NCBI GenBank assembly: GCA_005879535.1
Contig: VBKI01000063.1
Location: 20,055-84,054 of the forward strand
DNA from: Deltaproteobacteria bacterium
Lineage (GTDB): Bacteria > Myxococcota > Myxococcia > Myxococcales > 40CM-4-68-19
Length of the DNA stretch: 64,000 nucleotides
Direction of reading: 5' to 3'
The position numbers and the translations under genes were made by a program. The notes beneath the pieces were generated by a model. That model saw nothing but the letters and a program-made list of their open reading frames with translations, was not told where the DNA came from and ran no database searches. This document shows, in pieces, positions 8,133 to 16,617 of the stretch; position 1 is the stretch's first letter, and every line of letters starts with the position of its first letter.

Positions 8133-9638
8133 TCAGCGCTCGCCGCGCGCCTGCGCGGCCGGCTCGTCGCGCCTGCGGTAGACCGGCGCACCGCCCGGGC
8201 GAGCCACCTCGACGTAATGCTCCTCGCGGTATCGGGCGAGCTCGGGGAACGCCGAGAGTGGAATCCGGTCCCAGAGATGGATGCCCGCCGGCGAAGTGTC
8301 GACGAACCACGACGGCCTGCGCTTCTCGAGGTCCTCGAGTGTCGCCTCGACGTCGGCGCGCGCCCGGTGCTGCGCCGGATCGAAACCGGCCGGCAGATGC
8401 GCCGGATCGAAGTTGCCCATGTGCGGCGACGTGTTGACGTAGCGCGTGCCGGGAAGGCGATCCGACATCGTGTAGATCGGCGAATAGTGGCCCCAGACGA
8501 ACAAGGCATCGCCCGGCGCGGTATTCGATCGCAGCCATTGCGCCAGCGCGCGTGTCCGCGGCTCCTGCTCCGGGTACGCGCCCGCGATGCCGCGACCCCA
8601 CGAGAACGCCAGCCAGACCGCGAGCGGCACGGCGACCCCGGCGAGCGCGAAACCACGCACCCTCGGCGCGATGCCGTGCCAGCGCGCAGCGAGCGCGGCA
8701 GCGCCCGGAGCCGCCAGCATCGACAGCGGAGGGACGAACTGCAGGAAGTAGTGCTCGTAAAACCTTCCGCCCGCGGCGACCGGGAGCCAGGTCAGCCAGA
8801 GCATCACCGATAGGGCGCGCCACACCACGTCCGCGCGCGTCCGCACACTCTCTCGCGCTGCGAGCACCCACGGAACGCACGCCGCCGCCAGGCAGAGCGC
8901 GATCTCCGCCGCGCCGCGGCCCAGCGCCGAGCCCGCGCTTCCCGCGGACGCGTACTTGAAATTGCGCGCAATCGTCCATTCGAAGAACGCGGGGAGCTGG
9001 CCGAGCGCCGCATAGCCCGCGGCAACGGCCACCCATGGAACAATCCCGCCCGCCGCCAGCGCCGCGACGCCCGCCAGTGCGCGCCGCCAACCATCGGCCG
9101 GGCGCACCAGAAGCGCTACCGCGAACGCCACCGCGGCGATGACGGCATGGTGGCGGTACAGCGTGGCGAGCCCGACGCAGATGCCGCAGAGGAGCAACCC
9201 GCCTGCCCGGCGGGACCGGGCGAAAAAGTAGATCGACGCCGCGACCGGCAGGTTCATCATCACTTCGCCGCCGAACGCCGGCACTTCCACGAGGCCGGCG
9301 AGCAGCGACATCCAGGCCGCCGCCCATCCCGCTTCCTCGCTGCCTGTCCATCGCCGGGCAGCGCCGCGAAGCAGGAGCGCCGTGCAGAACACCCAGAGGA
9401 CGCCGAGGATCCGGATCGGCCAGAGATTCAGACCGCCGGCCAGCGTATACGTGAGATATCCGAGAGGAGGCTTGATCTCGACCAGGTCGCGGTACGGCAG
9501 GAGCCCCTTCAGGATGCCCGCGCCGTAGACGAGGTAATCGGACTCGTCGATGTTGAGCACGCCGAACGCGAATCCCGGCGACCGCAGCAGCGCGATCACA
9601 GCGAGCAGCGTCCATGGGGAGGTGAGAAGCTTTCTCAT
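8133..9638 (-). CDS. GT39/ArnT-like polyprenyl-phosphate-dependent glycosyltransferase (copy A)
   Basis: 501-residue integral membrane enzyme with about ten helices. The signature loop 'NIDESDYLVYGAGILKG' carries the acidic residues of the GT-C catalytic site and is followed by 'EIKPPLGYL'. The C-terminal periplasmic part contains 'FVWGHYSPIYTMSDRLPGT'. It transfers a sugar from a lipid-phosphate donor outside the membrane; the acceptor is unknown. It is a clear paralogue of the enzyme at 11.7-13.5 kb, with near-identical C-terminal blocks, which suggests an old tandem duplication. Confidence 0.85.
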   Translation of the reverse strand: MRKLLTSPWTLLAVIALLRSPGFAFGVLNIDESDYLVYGAGILKGLLPYRDLVEIKPPLGYLTYTLAGGLNLWPIRILGVLWVFCTALLLRGAARRWTGSEEAGWAAAWMSLLAGLVEVPAFGGEVMMNLPVAASIYFFARSRRAGGLLLCGICVGLATLYRHHAVIAAVAFAVALLVRPADGWRRALAGVAALAAGGIVPWVAVAAGYAALGQLPAFFEWTIARNFKYASAGSAGSALGRGAAEIALCLAAACVPWVLAARESVRTRADVVWRALSVMLWLTWLPVAAGGRFYEHYFLQFVPPLSMLAAPGAAALAARWHGIAPRVRGFALAGVAVPLAVWLAFSWGRGIAGAYPEQEPRTRALAQWLRSNTAPGDALFVWGHYSPIYTMSDRLPGTRYVNTSPHMGNFDPAHLPAGFDPAQHRARADVEATLEDLEKRRPSWFVDTSPAGIHLWDRIPLSAFPELARYREEHYVEVARPGGAPVYRRRDEPAAQARGER

Positions 9639-9690
9639 CCTGTCGACGATGCCCTCACCCCTTCATTTCCCGGCGAAAGAGGTCGGGAAA

Positions 9691-9727
9691 CCCTATGCAA
9701 GAACGCCGGTGGTGACAAGGAAGATGT
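9691..9727 (+). repeat. Imperfect direct repeat, left copy
   Basis: Shares CCCTATGCAAGA, CGCCGG and TGACAAGGAA, in order, with 11652-11686. The pair brackets the lipoprotein/barrel genes. This copy lies in the 235-base gap upstream of GT39 copy A; apart from it and the TATCCT box I see nothing else there. Confidence 0.6.
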
Positions 9728-9862
9728 CGCTCACTCCGAAATGCCGGGCCAAGCGGATGGGGTTCGGTTGGGAACGTGCGCCGCCGGTGTTCCGCTCAGA
9801 AGCATCGGCACCCCAATCGATAGTGCCAGTATCGATTTCATGACTGCGAGTCTTCGAACCGC

Positions 9863-9868
9863 TATCCT
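9863..9868 (+). promoter_or_regulatory. Candidate -10 box (TATCCT), leaderless
   Basis: TATCCT ends 5 nt before the ATG at 9874. There is no Shine-Dalgarno sequence, so the transcript would start at or next to the ATG. Confidence 0.4.
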
Positions 9869-9873
9869 GACCG

Positions 9874-10851
9874 ATGATGCGTTGGCTGATATCGCTGGCG
9901 GGACTGATCTGCGCCTGCTCACCCATCATTGAACTCGCCCGGCTTCCGTTCACGAGCGAAGGCGCGCCTCTCGCCGTCGACGCAACCAACGTTTATTCCG
10001 GAGCAGGTGGCGTTTTCGCCGTGCCGATCGCCGGAGGCGACCCGGTACTCGTCGGGTACCCGCGCCCAGAGGGTGACCTCACTCTGCCACGCATCACAGC
10101 TATCGCAGTCGATGACCAATTCGTCTATGCGACTTCGCAATTTGGAATGTGGCGCTTTTCGAAAAACGGGGCCGTGCCGCCAATGCGATTGGTTCCGGAT
10201 ACCTCACGTTTGATGGCGACGGATGGGCAATTCGTCTATTGGGGCACCTACCAGTACCGTGGCGACATCGTGGACCTGATCCAGGCGATCGACGTGAACG
10301 GCGCAGGACCGGTGATCCCGGTCTTGTCGATCAACGTTACGACCCCGCCGCCCTATGGTGGATTGGTCGCAGCGCTGTCGCTCGACGGGAATGATCTTGT
10401 CTTCTTGGCAGGCGCGCGCGTGGCGCGCATGCCCAAGCAGGGCGGTCCGGTCGAAGAGCTTTTCGCAACGACTGGCGATCCGCTCGCGATGGCCGTCGAC
10501 TCGCAGCACATTGTCTTCGCGACAAGGCCTGAGCCGTCGAAGACGCGGATTTTCATGCTGCCCAAACAGTCGCCCTTTCGCGTCGTCCAGCTGATGCAAA
10601 CGTCGCTCTGGGTGAAGTCGATGGCCGCCGCGAGCGGCCGGGCCTGGTGGACAGGATGGGAGAGCGCAGGCGGCGGTTCTCCCGAAGACAATTCTCCTGG
10701 AGTGGTTTTCGGCTGCTTGCGCGAGGTGAACATCCCGACCGGCAGTGGCCGCACTGTAAGCGAGGACGGCACCGTCTTTCCGGCTGTCGCCGTCAACGAC
10801 AGCGGTGTGTACTGGACGGAGGCCAACAAGGTGTTGATGGTGCGGCGATGA
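9874..10851 (+). CDS. Predicted lipoprotein with beta-propeller-like repeats
   Basis: 325 residues. A short signal peptide ends in the lipobox-like 'LICAC'. Repeated segments of the type 'VDDQFVYATSQFGMWRF', 'TDGQFVYWGTYQ' and 'VNDSGVYWTEANKVLMVRR' suggest a periplasmic beta-propeller of the kind common in myxobacteria. Function unknown. It overlaps the next gene by four bases (ATGA). The base composition looks lower in GC than the flanking glycosyltransferases, consistent with acquisition. Confidence 0.65.
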   Translation: MMRWLISLAGLICACSPIIELARLPFTSEGAPLAVDATNVYSGAGGVFAVPIAGGDPVLVGYPRPEGDLTLPRITAIAVDDQFVYATSQFGMWRFSKNGAVPPMRLVPDTSRLMATDGQFVYWGTYQYRGDIVDLIQAIDVNGAGPVIPVLSINVTTPPPYGGLVAALSLDGNDLVFLAGARVARMPKQGGPVEELFATTGDPLAMAVDSQHIVFATRPEPSKTRIFMLPKQSPFRVVQLMQTSLWVKSMAAASGRAWWTGWESAGGGSPEDNSPGVVFGCLREVNIPTGSGRTVSEDGTVFPAVAVNDSGVYWTEANKVLMVRR

Positions 10852-11618
10852 AATTCTGCCTCGCTGTCCTCGCCGTAATGGCGCCATCGGCGGTGCGTGC
10901 GGACGTCGCGAAGGCGTCTTTCTTGGAGCGGGCCCTTGTCTTGCCCGAGCACGTCGTTCAGATCCACACGGCATATGATCTCCGCTTCGATGACGTCGGA
11001 ACGACCGTACATCAGGTCCTTCTCGGCTTCGAAGTCGGCGTCCCCGGAGGCCTCCAACTCGGTTTGTCCCTGGTGCAGCGGGTCACTCCGAACCTCGGCT
11101 TTGACCGCCTGGCTGTTCGCGCCGCGTACCTCGCGCACGACCAAATCGCGGTCCGCGTCGATGGCGGCGTGTACGACACGAAAATCTACGGGCAGACACC
11201 GGGGTTCTCCGGTGGCATGGGTGTTTCCCTGCGGATCCCGCTGATCTCGGACCTCATTGTGCTGACCAGCGGCCGGTTCACCGGCCTTCCGCCCATCGGC
11301 CCGCGCTTCTCGCCGTGGCCGTCCTTTTCATTCGCCGACGATCTGATCACAGTCGACGTGAACGCCCTCGGGCTGACCGGCTCCGTCGGAGTGCCCATCG
11401 GCGTGCTGGTGCAGCTTGCTCCAGGCGTGGCGGCAGGTTTGCGCGTCGGGTACCGGCATACGTTCGGCGCGTATGCGACGGCCGATTACGTGCCAGTCGG
11501 CGTGGACCTGCTCGCTTCGGGGGCAATCGACGTCATCGTCTCAGCCGAGATGCCACGGAAACTACAGTCCGCTGCGGCTGTATACGAGGGCCGGGTCTTA
11601 CTACAAGCGCGATACTAG
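10848..11618 (+). CDS. Predicted outer-membrane beta-barrel protein, partner of the lipoprotein
   Basis: 256 residues. A signal peptide (likely cut after 'APSAVRA') is followed by alternating-pattern strands, for example 'GLQLGLSLVQRVTPNLGF' and 'AGLRVGYRHTFGAYATADY'. The final 'RVLLQARY' ends in an aromatic residue, as barrel proteins do. Translation is coupled to the upstream lipoprotein, so the two probably form an envelope pair. No family name recognised. Confidence 0.65.
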   Translation: MKFCLAVLAVMAPSAVRADVAKASFLERALVLPEHVVQIHTAYDLRFDDVGTTVHQVLLGFEVGVPGGLQLGLSLVQRVTPNLGFDRLAVRAAYLAHDQIAVRVDGGVYDTKIYGQTPGFSGGMGVSLRIPLISDLIVLTSGRFTGLPPIGPRFSPWPSFSFADDLITVDVNALGLTGSVGVPIGVLVQLAPGVAAGLRVGYRHTFGAYATADYVPVGVDLLASGAIDVIVSAEMPRKLQSAAAVYEGRVLLQARY

Positions 11619-11651
11619 TACCGTCGCAAATTCGGAACCGGTCGCTCGAAC

Positions 11652-11686
11652 CCCTATGCAAGATCGCCGGCCTGACAAGGAAACTG
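11652..11686 (+). repeat. Imperfect direct repeat, right copy
   Basis: Matches 9691-9727 across about 35 bases with one substituted base in the first half and a short length difference in the middle. It lies directly 3' of the GT39 copy B stop codon, between it and the barrel gene. Confidence 0.6.
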
Positions 11687-11697
11687 CGCTACTGCGC

Positions 11698-13563
11698 TCA
11701 CGGGTGCCATGTCGTCCGGGAGCGGCGGCGATAGACCCGGGACCCCGCAACGTCCGCAACGAGCGCGTAGTGCTCGTGGAGGTATCGGTCGAGCGCGGGG
11801 ACCACGGAAAGTGGAACTCTCTCCCAATGGTGGATGCCCGCGGGTGCGGTGTCCACGAAGACGGGCACCCGGTTCGTTTCGAGATCGCGGAGCGTGAATG
11901 CGACGTCTCGGTCCGAGCGGAATGGCGCCAGATCGATGCCGTCCGGCAGGTGCGCCGGGTCGAAGTTGCCGACGTGGACGGAGGTGGTCACGTAACGCGT
12001 CCCGGGCAATCGTCCGGCGAGAAAATAGATCGGCGAGTAGTGGCCCCAGATGAACAGCCGCTCGTCTGCCGTCGTATTGCGGGCGAGCCAACTGGCGAGC
12101 GCACGGGCGCGCGGTTCCTGATCGGGATACCTGCCTGCCATCCCGCGCCCGAAGGAGAAGGCCATGAGGATCAGCGCCGGAAACGCACAGGCCACCAAGG
12201 CGAGCCTGCGCCGGCGCCGTGAGAAAGCCGGCCATCTCTGGACGAGCGAGGCGGCCTGCGGCGAGGCAAGAAGAGCCAAGGGTGCGACGAACTGCAGGAA
12301 GTAGTGTTCGTAGAAGCGGCCGCCGGCGCTGACGGCAATCCAGGTGAGCCATAGCGCGAGCACGACGCCGGTGCGCGCGGGGCCGCGGACGGTTGGCTGG
12401 ACCGTTTCCCGCGTCGCGAGTACCCAGGGAATGATCGCGCCACCGACACAGAGTGGAATTGACTGCGCGGCGAGAAGAAACGCGTCGCGCGCCGTGCCCA
12501 CGGCGTAATGCATGTTTCGGGCGATCACCCAATCCCAGAACTCCGGGAGCGCACCGATCCTCGAGAAGGCGAAGACCGTCATTACCCAAGGGAGCGCAAA
12601 GCCTGCTGCGAGCGCGAGCGGCCTGAGCAGCCGGCGAAGATCCTTGTTTCGAAGCGCGTGCCAGCAAAGCGCCAGGCCAAACGCCGCCAGCAGGATGCCG
12701 GCTTGCTGGCGAATGAGAGAGGCGACGCCGACACAGATGCCGGCGAGAAGCCCGTCAGCGAGCCCTCCTCCGGTCTCGGCCCGGACATAGAACAACAGCG
12801 CGCCGGCCGCCGGGAGAGCCATGAGCACCTCGGTGGAAACCGAAGGCACCTCGCATTGCGAAGCGAGCAGCGCGAGCCAAGGCGCCGCAGCCGCAGCCAC
12901 CTCGTTCCTCGTCAGGCGCCGCGCCGCCCGACCCAGGACGAGGCACGTCGCCAGGACCCAGAAGACGCCGAGGACGTGCACCGGCAGGATGGACAAGCGG
13001 CCGAACAAAGCCGCGGGAGCAAACGGAAGGTACGCCAGCGGCGGCTTGATGTCGGCGATCTCGGCGAACGGCACGGCACCCTGGAGCATGCGCTTGGCGA
13101 TGACGGCGAAATCCGATTCGTCGATGTTGAGCATCCCGAAGACGAATCCGGCGCTGCGCAGGACGACGATCGCGGCGAAGAGCGCGGGGACGGCCCACCG
13201 CCGCGGCGGAGCGCGGGCCGTGCCGAGAGCACGGCGTTGTGAAAGCGCAAACCGGATGCGCGCGAGCTCGAGCCCGAGCCGCGGGAACTGCGTGAATCGC
13301 AGCTTGGAGTCGGGCACGTCCGTCCACATCCGGAGCGGCATCTCGACCATGTCCGTAGCCCGCAGTCCGGGAATTCCGGGTGCGCCTGCCAGCAGGCGCC
13401 CGATCAGCTCCACGTCGAAAGCCCAGCGCGCGTGGAACGGTTCCTCCAGCGCTGCCGCGAGCAGTGGCGAGACTTGGAAGGCCTTCGCGCCACACTGGGT
13501 ATCGTAGACGCGCAGGTCGAGGATGAGTGAGGCTGCGGTCGCGAAGACGCGGCCCAGATAGTG
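11698..13563 (-). CDS. GT39/ArnT-like glycosyltransferase (copy B) carrying the C-terminal part of a GT2 domain
   Basis: In the frame ending at 11698, 'RHYLGRVFATAASLILDL' and 'VYDTQCGAKAF' are the C-terminal part of a dolichol-phosphate-mannose-synthase-like GT2 domain. They run without a stop into a full GT39 membrane enzyme with 'NIDESDFAVIAKRMLQG' and 'DIKPPLAYL'. The N-terminal GT2 half lies in another frame (see next entry). The upstream limit given is the point where the homologous frame begins; an independent start could be the ATG at 13350. As a fusion, GT2 would make the polyprenyl-phosphate sugar that GT39 uses. It may be a pseudogene or carry a sequencing error. Confidence 0.65.
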   Translation of the reverse strand, partial: HYLGRVFATAASLILDLRVYDTQCGAKAFQVSPLLAAALEEPFHARWAFDVELIGRLLAGAPGIPGLRATDMVEMPLRMWTDVPDSKLRFTQFPRLGLELARIRFALSQRRALGTARAPPRRWAVPALFAAIVVLRSAGFVFGMLNIDESDFAVIAKRMLQGAVPFAEIADIKPPLAYLPFAPAALFGRLSILPVHVLGVFWVLATCLVLGRAARRLTRNEVAAAAAPWLALLASQCEVPSVSTEVLMALPAAGALLFYVRAETGGGLADGLLAGICVGVASLIRQQAGILLAAFGLALCWHALRNKDLRRLLRPLALAAGFALPWVMTVFAFSRIGALPEFWDWVIARNMHYAVGTARDAFLLAAQSIPLCVGGAIIPWVLATRETVQPTVRGPARTGVVLALWLTWIAVSAGGRFYEHYFLQFVAPLALLASPQAASLVQRWPAFSRRRRRLALVACAFPALILMAFSFGRGMAGRYPDQEPRARALASWLARNTTADERLFIWGHYSPIYFLAGRLPGTRYVTTSVHVGNFDPAHLPDGIDLAPFRSDRDVAFTLRDLETNRVPVFVDTAPAGIHHWERVPLSVVPALDRYLHEHYALVADVAGSRVYRRRSRTTWHP

Positions 13564-13946
13564 GCGCGCCGCACAGCCTGCGTGCGAGAGGCTCGCAGCG
13601 TAGAGACCAGGCGCAGCATCTCCCTTGCCGGCGTCGCGAGATCCGCGTCGAGAAACCCGACGATGCGCGCGCCCATCTGGATTGCCCGCAGAAGTCCGTG
13701 CCGGACTGCCTCTGCCTTCCCCTGGTTCCTCGGAAGATCGAGGCGCAAGGCGCGCGGTCCGAGCTCCGCGCAGATGGCGGCCAGGACGTCTTGCGTGTCG
13801 TCGCGAGAACCGTCGTCGACGAACAGAATGCGGGTCCCCGGCTCCGAAAGAAGCGGCCGAAACCCTTCCGCCCGCAGCCGCCGGCCCTCGTTGAAACAGG
13901 GGACCACGACGACGAGCTCGAGCGTGTCCTCTTCGGCGTCTACCAT
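13404..13946 (-). CDS. GT2 polyprenyl-phosphate glycosyltransferase, N-terminal half, frame-broken
   Basis: ATG at 13946. GT2 motifs are visible: 'VVVVPCFNEG', 'FVDDGSRDD' and 'FLDADLATP' with the DXD-type metal site. Homology ends about 13570-13600 at 'TLRASRTQAV'; the rest of this frame to the stop at 13404 is a shifted reading of the GT2 C-terminus. About 15 residues usually present before 'RHYLGR' also seem missing, so the break looks like a deletion plus frameshift rather than one lost base. Alone, the fragment is unlikely to be active. Confidence 0.6.
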   Translation of the reverse strand: MVDAEEDTLELVVVVPCFNEGRRLRAEGFRPLLSEPGTRILFVDDGSRDDTQDVLAAICAELGPRALRLDLPRNQGKAEAVRHGLLRAIQMGARIVGFLDADLATPAREMLRLVSTLRASRTQAVRRATIWAASSRPQPHSSSTCASTIPSVARRPSKSRHCSRQRWRNRSTRAGLSTWS

Positions 13947-14064
13947 CGCGTTCCGAGTCGCACGAGGGAGCCCTTGGCATAGACCTCGATGCGGGTGAAC
14001 CGCTCACATCCGCTTCGCAGCGCAAAAGGCGCTTCGGCCGCGGGGCTTGTGGTACTGAGCGCTT

Positions 14065-16617
14065 GTGAACGCTCCCCCGCAGCGGCGCGGAGTCGTCGCT
14101 GTGTTGACCAGGGCCGGCCTGAACCGCCCGGTGCCGGTGTTGCTCCTCTCCGCGCTCGCGGTCGCCGTCTGCGTCAAGCTCGCGTCCGGACTGGAGATCC
14201 GCTCCAGCTTCCAGGAGCTCTTGCCCGAGGACGTTCCCTCCGTCCGAGAGATCAAGCAGCTCATCCAGCGGGTCGGCGGCGATGGAACGGTGCTGGTAGT
14301 GGTCGAGTCGATGGACGGTCCCGCGGGCCTTCCCAAGGCGGAGGCGCTCGCGCCGGCCCTCGCGCGTGATTTCATCGCGATGGGTCCCAGCCAGATCCGC
14401 AGTGTCCAGTCGAGCATGGCGCCGATCCGCGACTGGTACGAGGGCCACTGGCCGCTCTTCGTTCCGGTCGAGGAGCTGCGCAAGGCGCGCGACGCCGTGC
14501 GGAACGAGATCAAACGGCGCACCGTGGCCGCCAATCCGCTGGCGGTATCGCTCGACGACGAGGAGGAAACGGCCCCGCCGGCGTTGCCGCAAGCCGCCGA
14601 CTTCCTCGACCCGAAGAAACCGCTGCCGCGCGAGCGCGTCGCGGAGCGATTCGCCCGCTACGTGGACGGCTTCATGGTCTCGCCCGACCACCGATCGCTC
14701 ACGATGATTGTCCGGCCCGCCGGGACGAGCCTAGGGGTAACGGAAGCGCGCGCCATGGTCGACAAGATGCAAGCGGTGGTCGCCAGGCACAAGGCGGAGC
14801 TCGATCGCGACCACCTCCGCGTCGGCCTCGCCGGCACCTTCCCGCTCTTCATCGCCGAGTACGAAGCGATCATCAACGACGTGGCGAGCACCGCCCTGAT
14901 CTGCGTCTCGCTGGTGCTGATCTCCATTCTCCTCTTTTTCCGCGACGCGCGCTCCGTCTTCTCGCTCGGGCTAGCGGTGCTGATGGCCGTCGCGGTCACC
15001 TTCGGGCTCACCCGGATTGTGATCGGCTACCTCAACACGCAGACCGCTTTCCTCGGCGCCATCGTGGTGGGCAATGGCATCAACTACGGTCTCATCTACC
15101 TCGCCCGTCTCAAACAGCTGCGCTGGCAGGGAATGGGCTTGCGCGAGGCGTGCCTGGAGAGTGCGGAGACCACGGCGCGAGCCACCCTGCTCGCCTCTGC
15201 CGCAACCAGCGTCTCCTTCGGCGTGTTGGTGGTGGCCGCGAACCGGGGATTCCGCCATTTCGGCTTCATCGGCGGGATCGGCATGCTGCTTTGCTGGCTC
15301 TGCACCTTCCTGCTGGTGCCTGCGCTCCTGACCCTGTACGAGAAGCTGCGCGGCGCTCCCAAGGTCCGTCCCGACACGACGCAGGAGAAGCTGCGCCCGG
15401 TCGTCGCGCGCATCGTCGAGCAGCGCCGTCCGATCATCGTCGCCTTCGCCGTGCTGACGGTGATCTCCGCGGCGCTCTTCATCCGGCAGATCCCGACTGC
15501 GATGGAGCGCAACCTCGACAATCTCACCAACGACCTGAAGGGCCACGATCAGCTGAAGGCCGATCACGATCGAGCCAACTCGGCGCTCGGGAGGTCCATC
15601 TCCGGCGCAATCGCGCTGCTCGATTCTTGGCCCGAAGCGGATCAATTCTGCGCCATCATCGGCGAACGGATGAAGCAATCGCCCTACGACCGCTTGATCG
15701 ACTCCTGCGACACGCTCTCCTCGGTGGTGCCCCGCGATCAGGACGAGAAGTTGAAGGTGATCCGGGAGATCGTCGCCGAGTTGCCCGACCGGGTCATCAG
15801 AAGGCTCGACGCTGTCCAGCGGGACCGCGTGCGCCAGGTCCGCGATCAACTCGCCGCGCAAAAGCCGGTCACGGTGGAGCAGGCCGATCCGGCGCTGGTT
15901 GATCGTTTCCGCGAGCGCGACGGCACCGTCGGCCGGCTCGCGGCGGTGACCGCCAAGCCCCAGGCGAGGCTCGAGCTGGCTCAGAACCTCGAGGACTTCG
16001 TCCGCGGCGTCCGCGACGTGCAGATCGGCGGCAAGACCTTCGACGCGACGGGAGAAAACGTCATCTTCGCCGACCTGCTCACGAATATCGATCGCGAGGG
16101 TCCCCGCACCACCTTCTTCTCCTTCGCCGGCGTCTGCGCACTGGTGCTCGTCTTCTTCCGCAGGCTGCGGACCGCCACCGAGGTGATGGGCTCCCTCTTC
16201 ATCGGCGTGGTGCTGATGTGCGGGATCGCCGCGGCGGTGGATCTCAAGATCAACTTCTTCAACTTCATCGTCTACCCGATCACCTTCGGGATCGCCGTCG
16301 ACTACGGCGCGAACATCGCCGCCCGCAACCGCGAGCGGGGCGGCGACGTGATCGGATCGGTGTCGGAAGTCGGACCGGCGGTGATGCTCTGCTCCTGGAC
16401 GTCGATCATCGGCTACGGCTCGCTGCTGTTCTCGCTCAACCGCGCGCTGCGCAGCTTCGGGTGGTACGCGATGGCCGGTGAAGTCACCACCATCCTGACC
16501 GCCGTCATCCTCCTCCCCGCGCTCCTGGCGCTGGCGCGCCCGAGAGAGCCGGAAACGGAATCCCTCGTCCGCCGGCGCTCCGCCGCCGGCGCTCCTCCTG
16601 ATACACTCGAAGGGTGA
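14065..16617 (+). CDS. MMPL/RND-superfamily exporter
   Basis: 850 residues with the duplicated RND plan: one N-terminal helix, a large periplasmic loop (about 45-265), five helices, a second periplasmic loop (about 450-660) and a second block of helices with 'GIAVDYGANIAARNRERGG'. This resembles the hopanoid/lipid exporter branch rather than drug efflux, and no membrane-fusion partner lies nearby. GTG start. It overlaps the AI-2E-family gene (GTGA), so the two probably form a transport unit. Cargo is unknown. Confidence 0.85.
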   Translation: MNAPPQRRGVVAVLTRAGLNRPVPVLLLSALAVAVCVKLASGLEIRSSFQELLPEDVPSVREIKQLIQRVGGDGTVLVVVESMDGPAGLPKAEALAPALARDFIAMGPSQIRSVQSSMAPIRDWYEGHWPLFVPVEELRKARDAVRNEIKRRTVAANPLAVSLDDEEETAPPALPQAADFLDPKKPLPRERVAERFARYVDGFMVSPDHRSLTMIVRPAGTSLGVTEARAMVDKMQAVVARHKAELDRDHLRVGLAGTFPLFIAEYEAIINDVASTALICVSLVLISILLFFRDARSVFSLGLAVLMAVAVTFGLTRIVIGYLNTQTAFLGAIVVGNGINYGLIYLARLKQLRWQGMGLREACLESAETTARATLLASAATSVSFGVLVVAANRGFRHFGFIGGIGMLLCWLCTFLLVPALLTLYEKLRGAPKVRPDTTQEKLRPVVARIVEQRRPIIVAFAVLTVISAALFIRQIPTAMERNLDNLTNDLKGHDQLKADHDRANSALGRSISGAIALLDSWPEADQFCAIIGERMKQSPYDRLIDSCDTLSSVVPRDQDEKLKVIREIVAELPDRVIRRLDAVQRDRVRQVRDQLAAQKPVTVEQADPALVDRFRERDGTVGRLAAVTAKPQARLELAQNLEDFVRGVRDVQIGGKTFDATGENVIFADLLTNIDREGPRTTFFSFAGVCALVLVFFRRLRTATEVMGSLFIGVVLMCGIAAAVDLKINFFNFIVYPITFGIAVDYGANIAARNRERGGDVIGSVSEVGPAVMLCSWTSIIGYGSLLFSLNRALRSFGWYAMAGEVTTILTAVILLPALLALARPREPETESLVRRRSAAGAPPDTLEG

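Noticed and set aside
9691..11686. Integron attC sites as the origin of the flanking repeats
   Set aside because: No RYYYAAC/GTTRRRY core sites or attC-type palindrome are visible, and there is no integrase.
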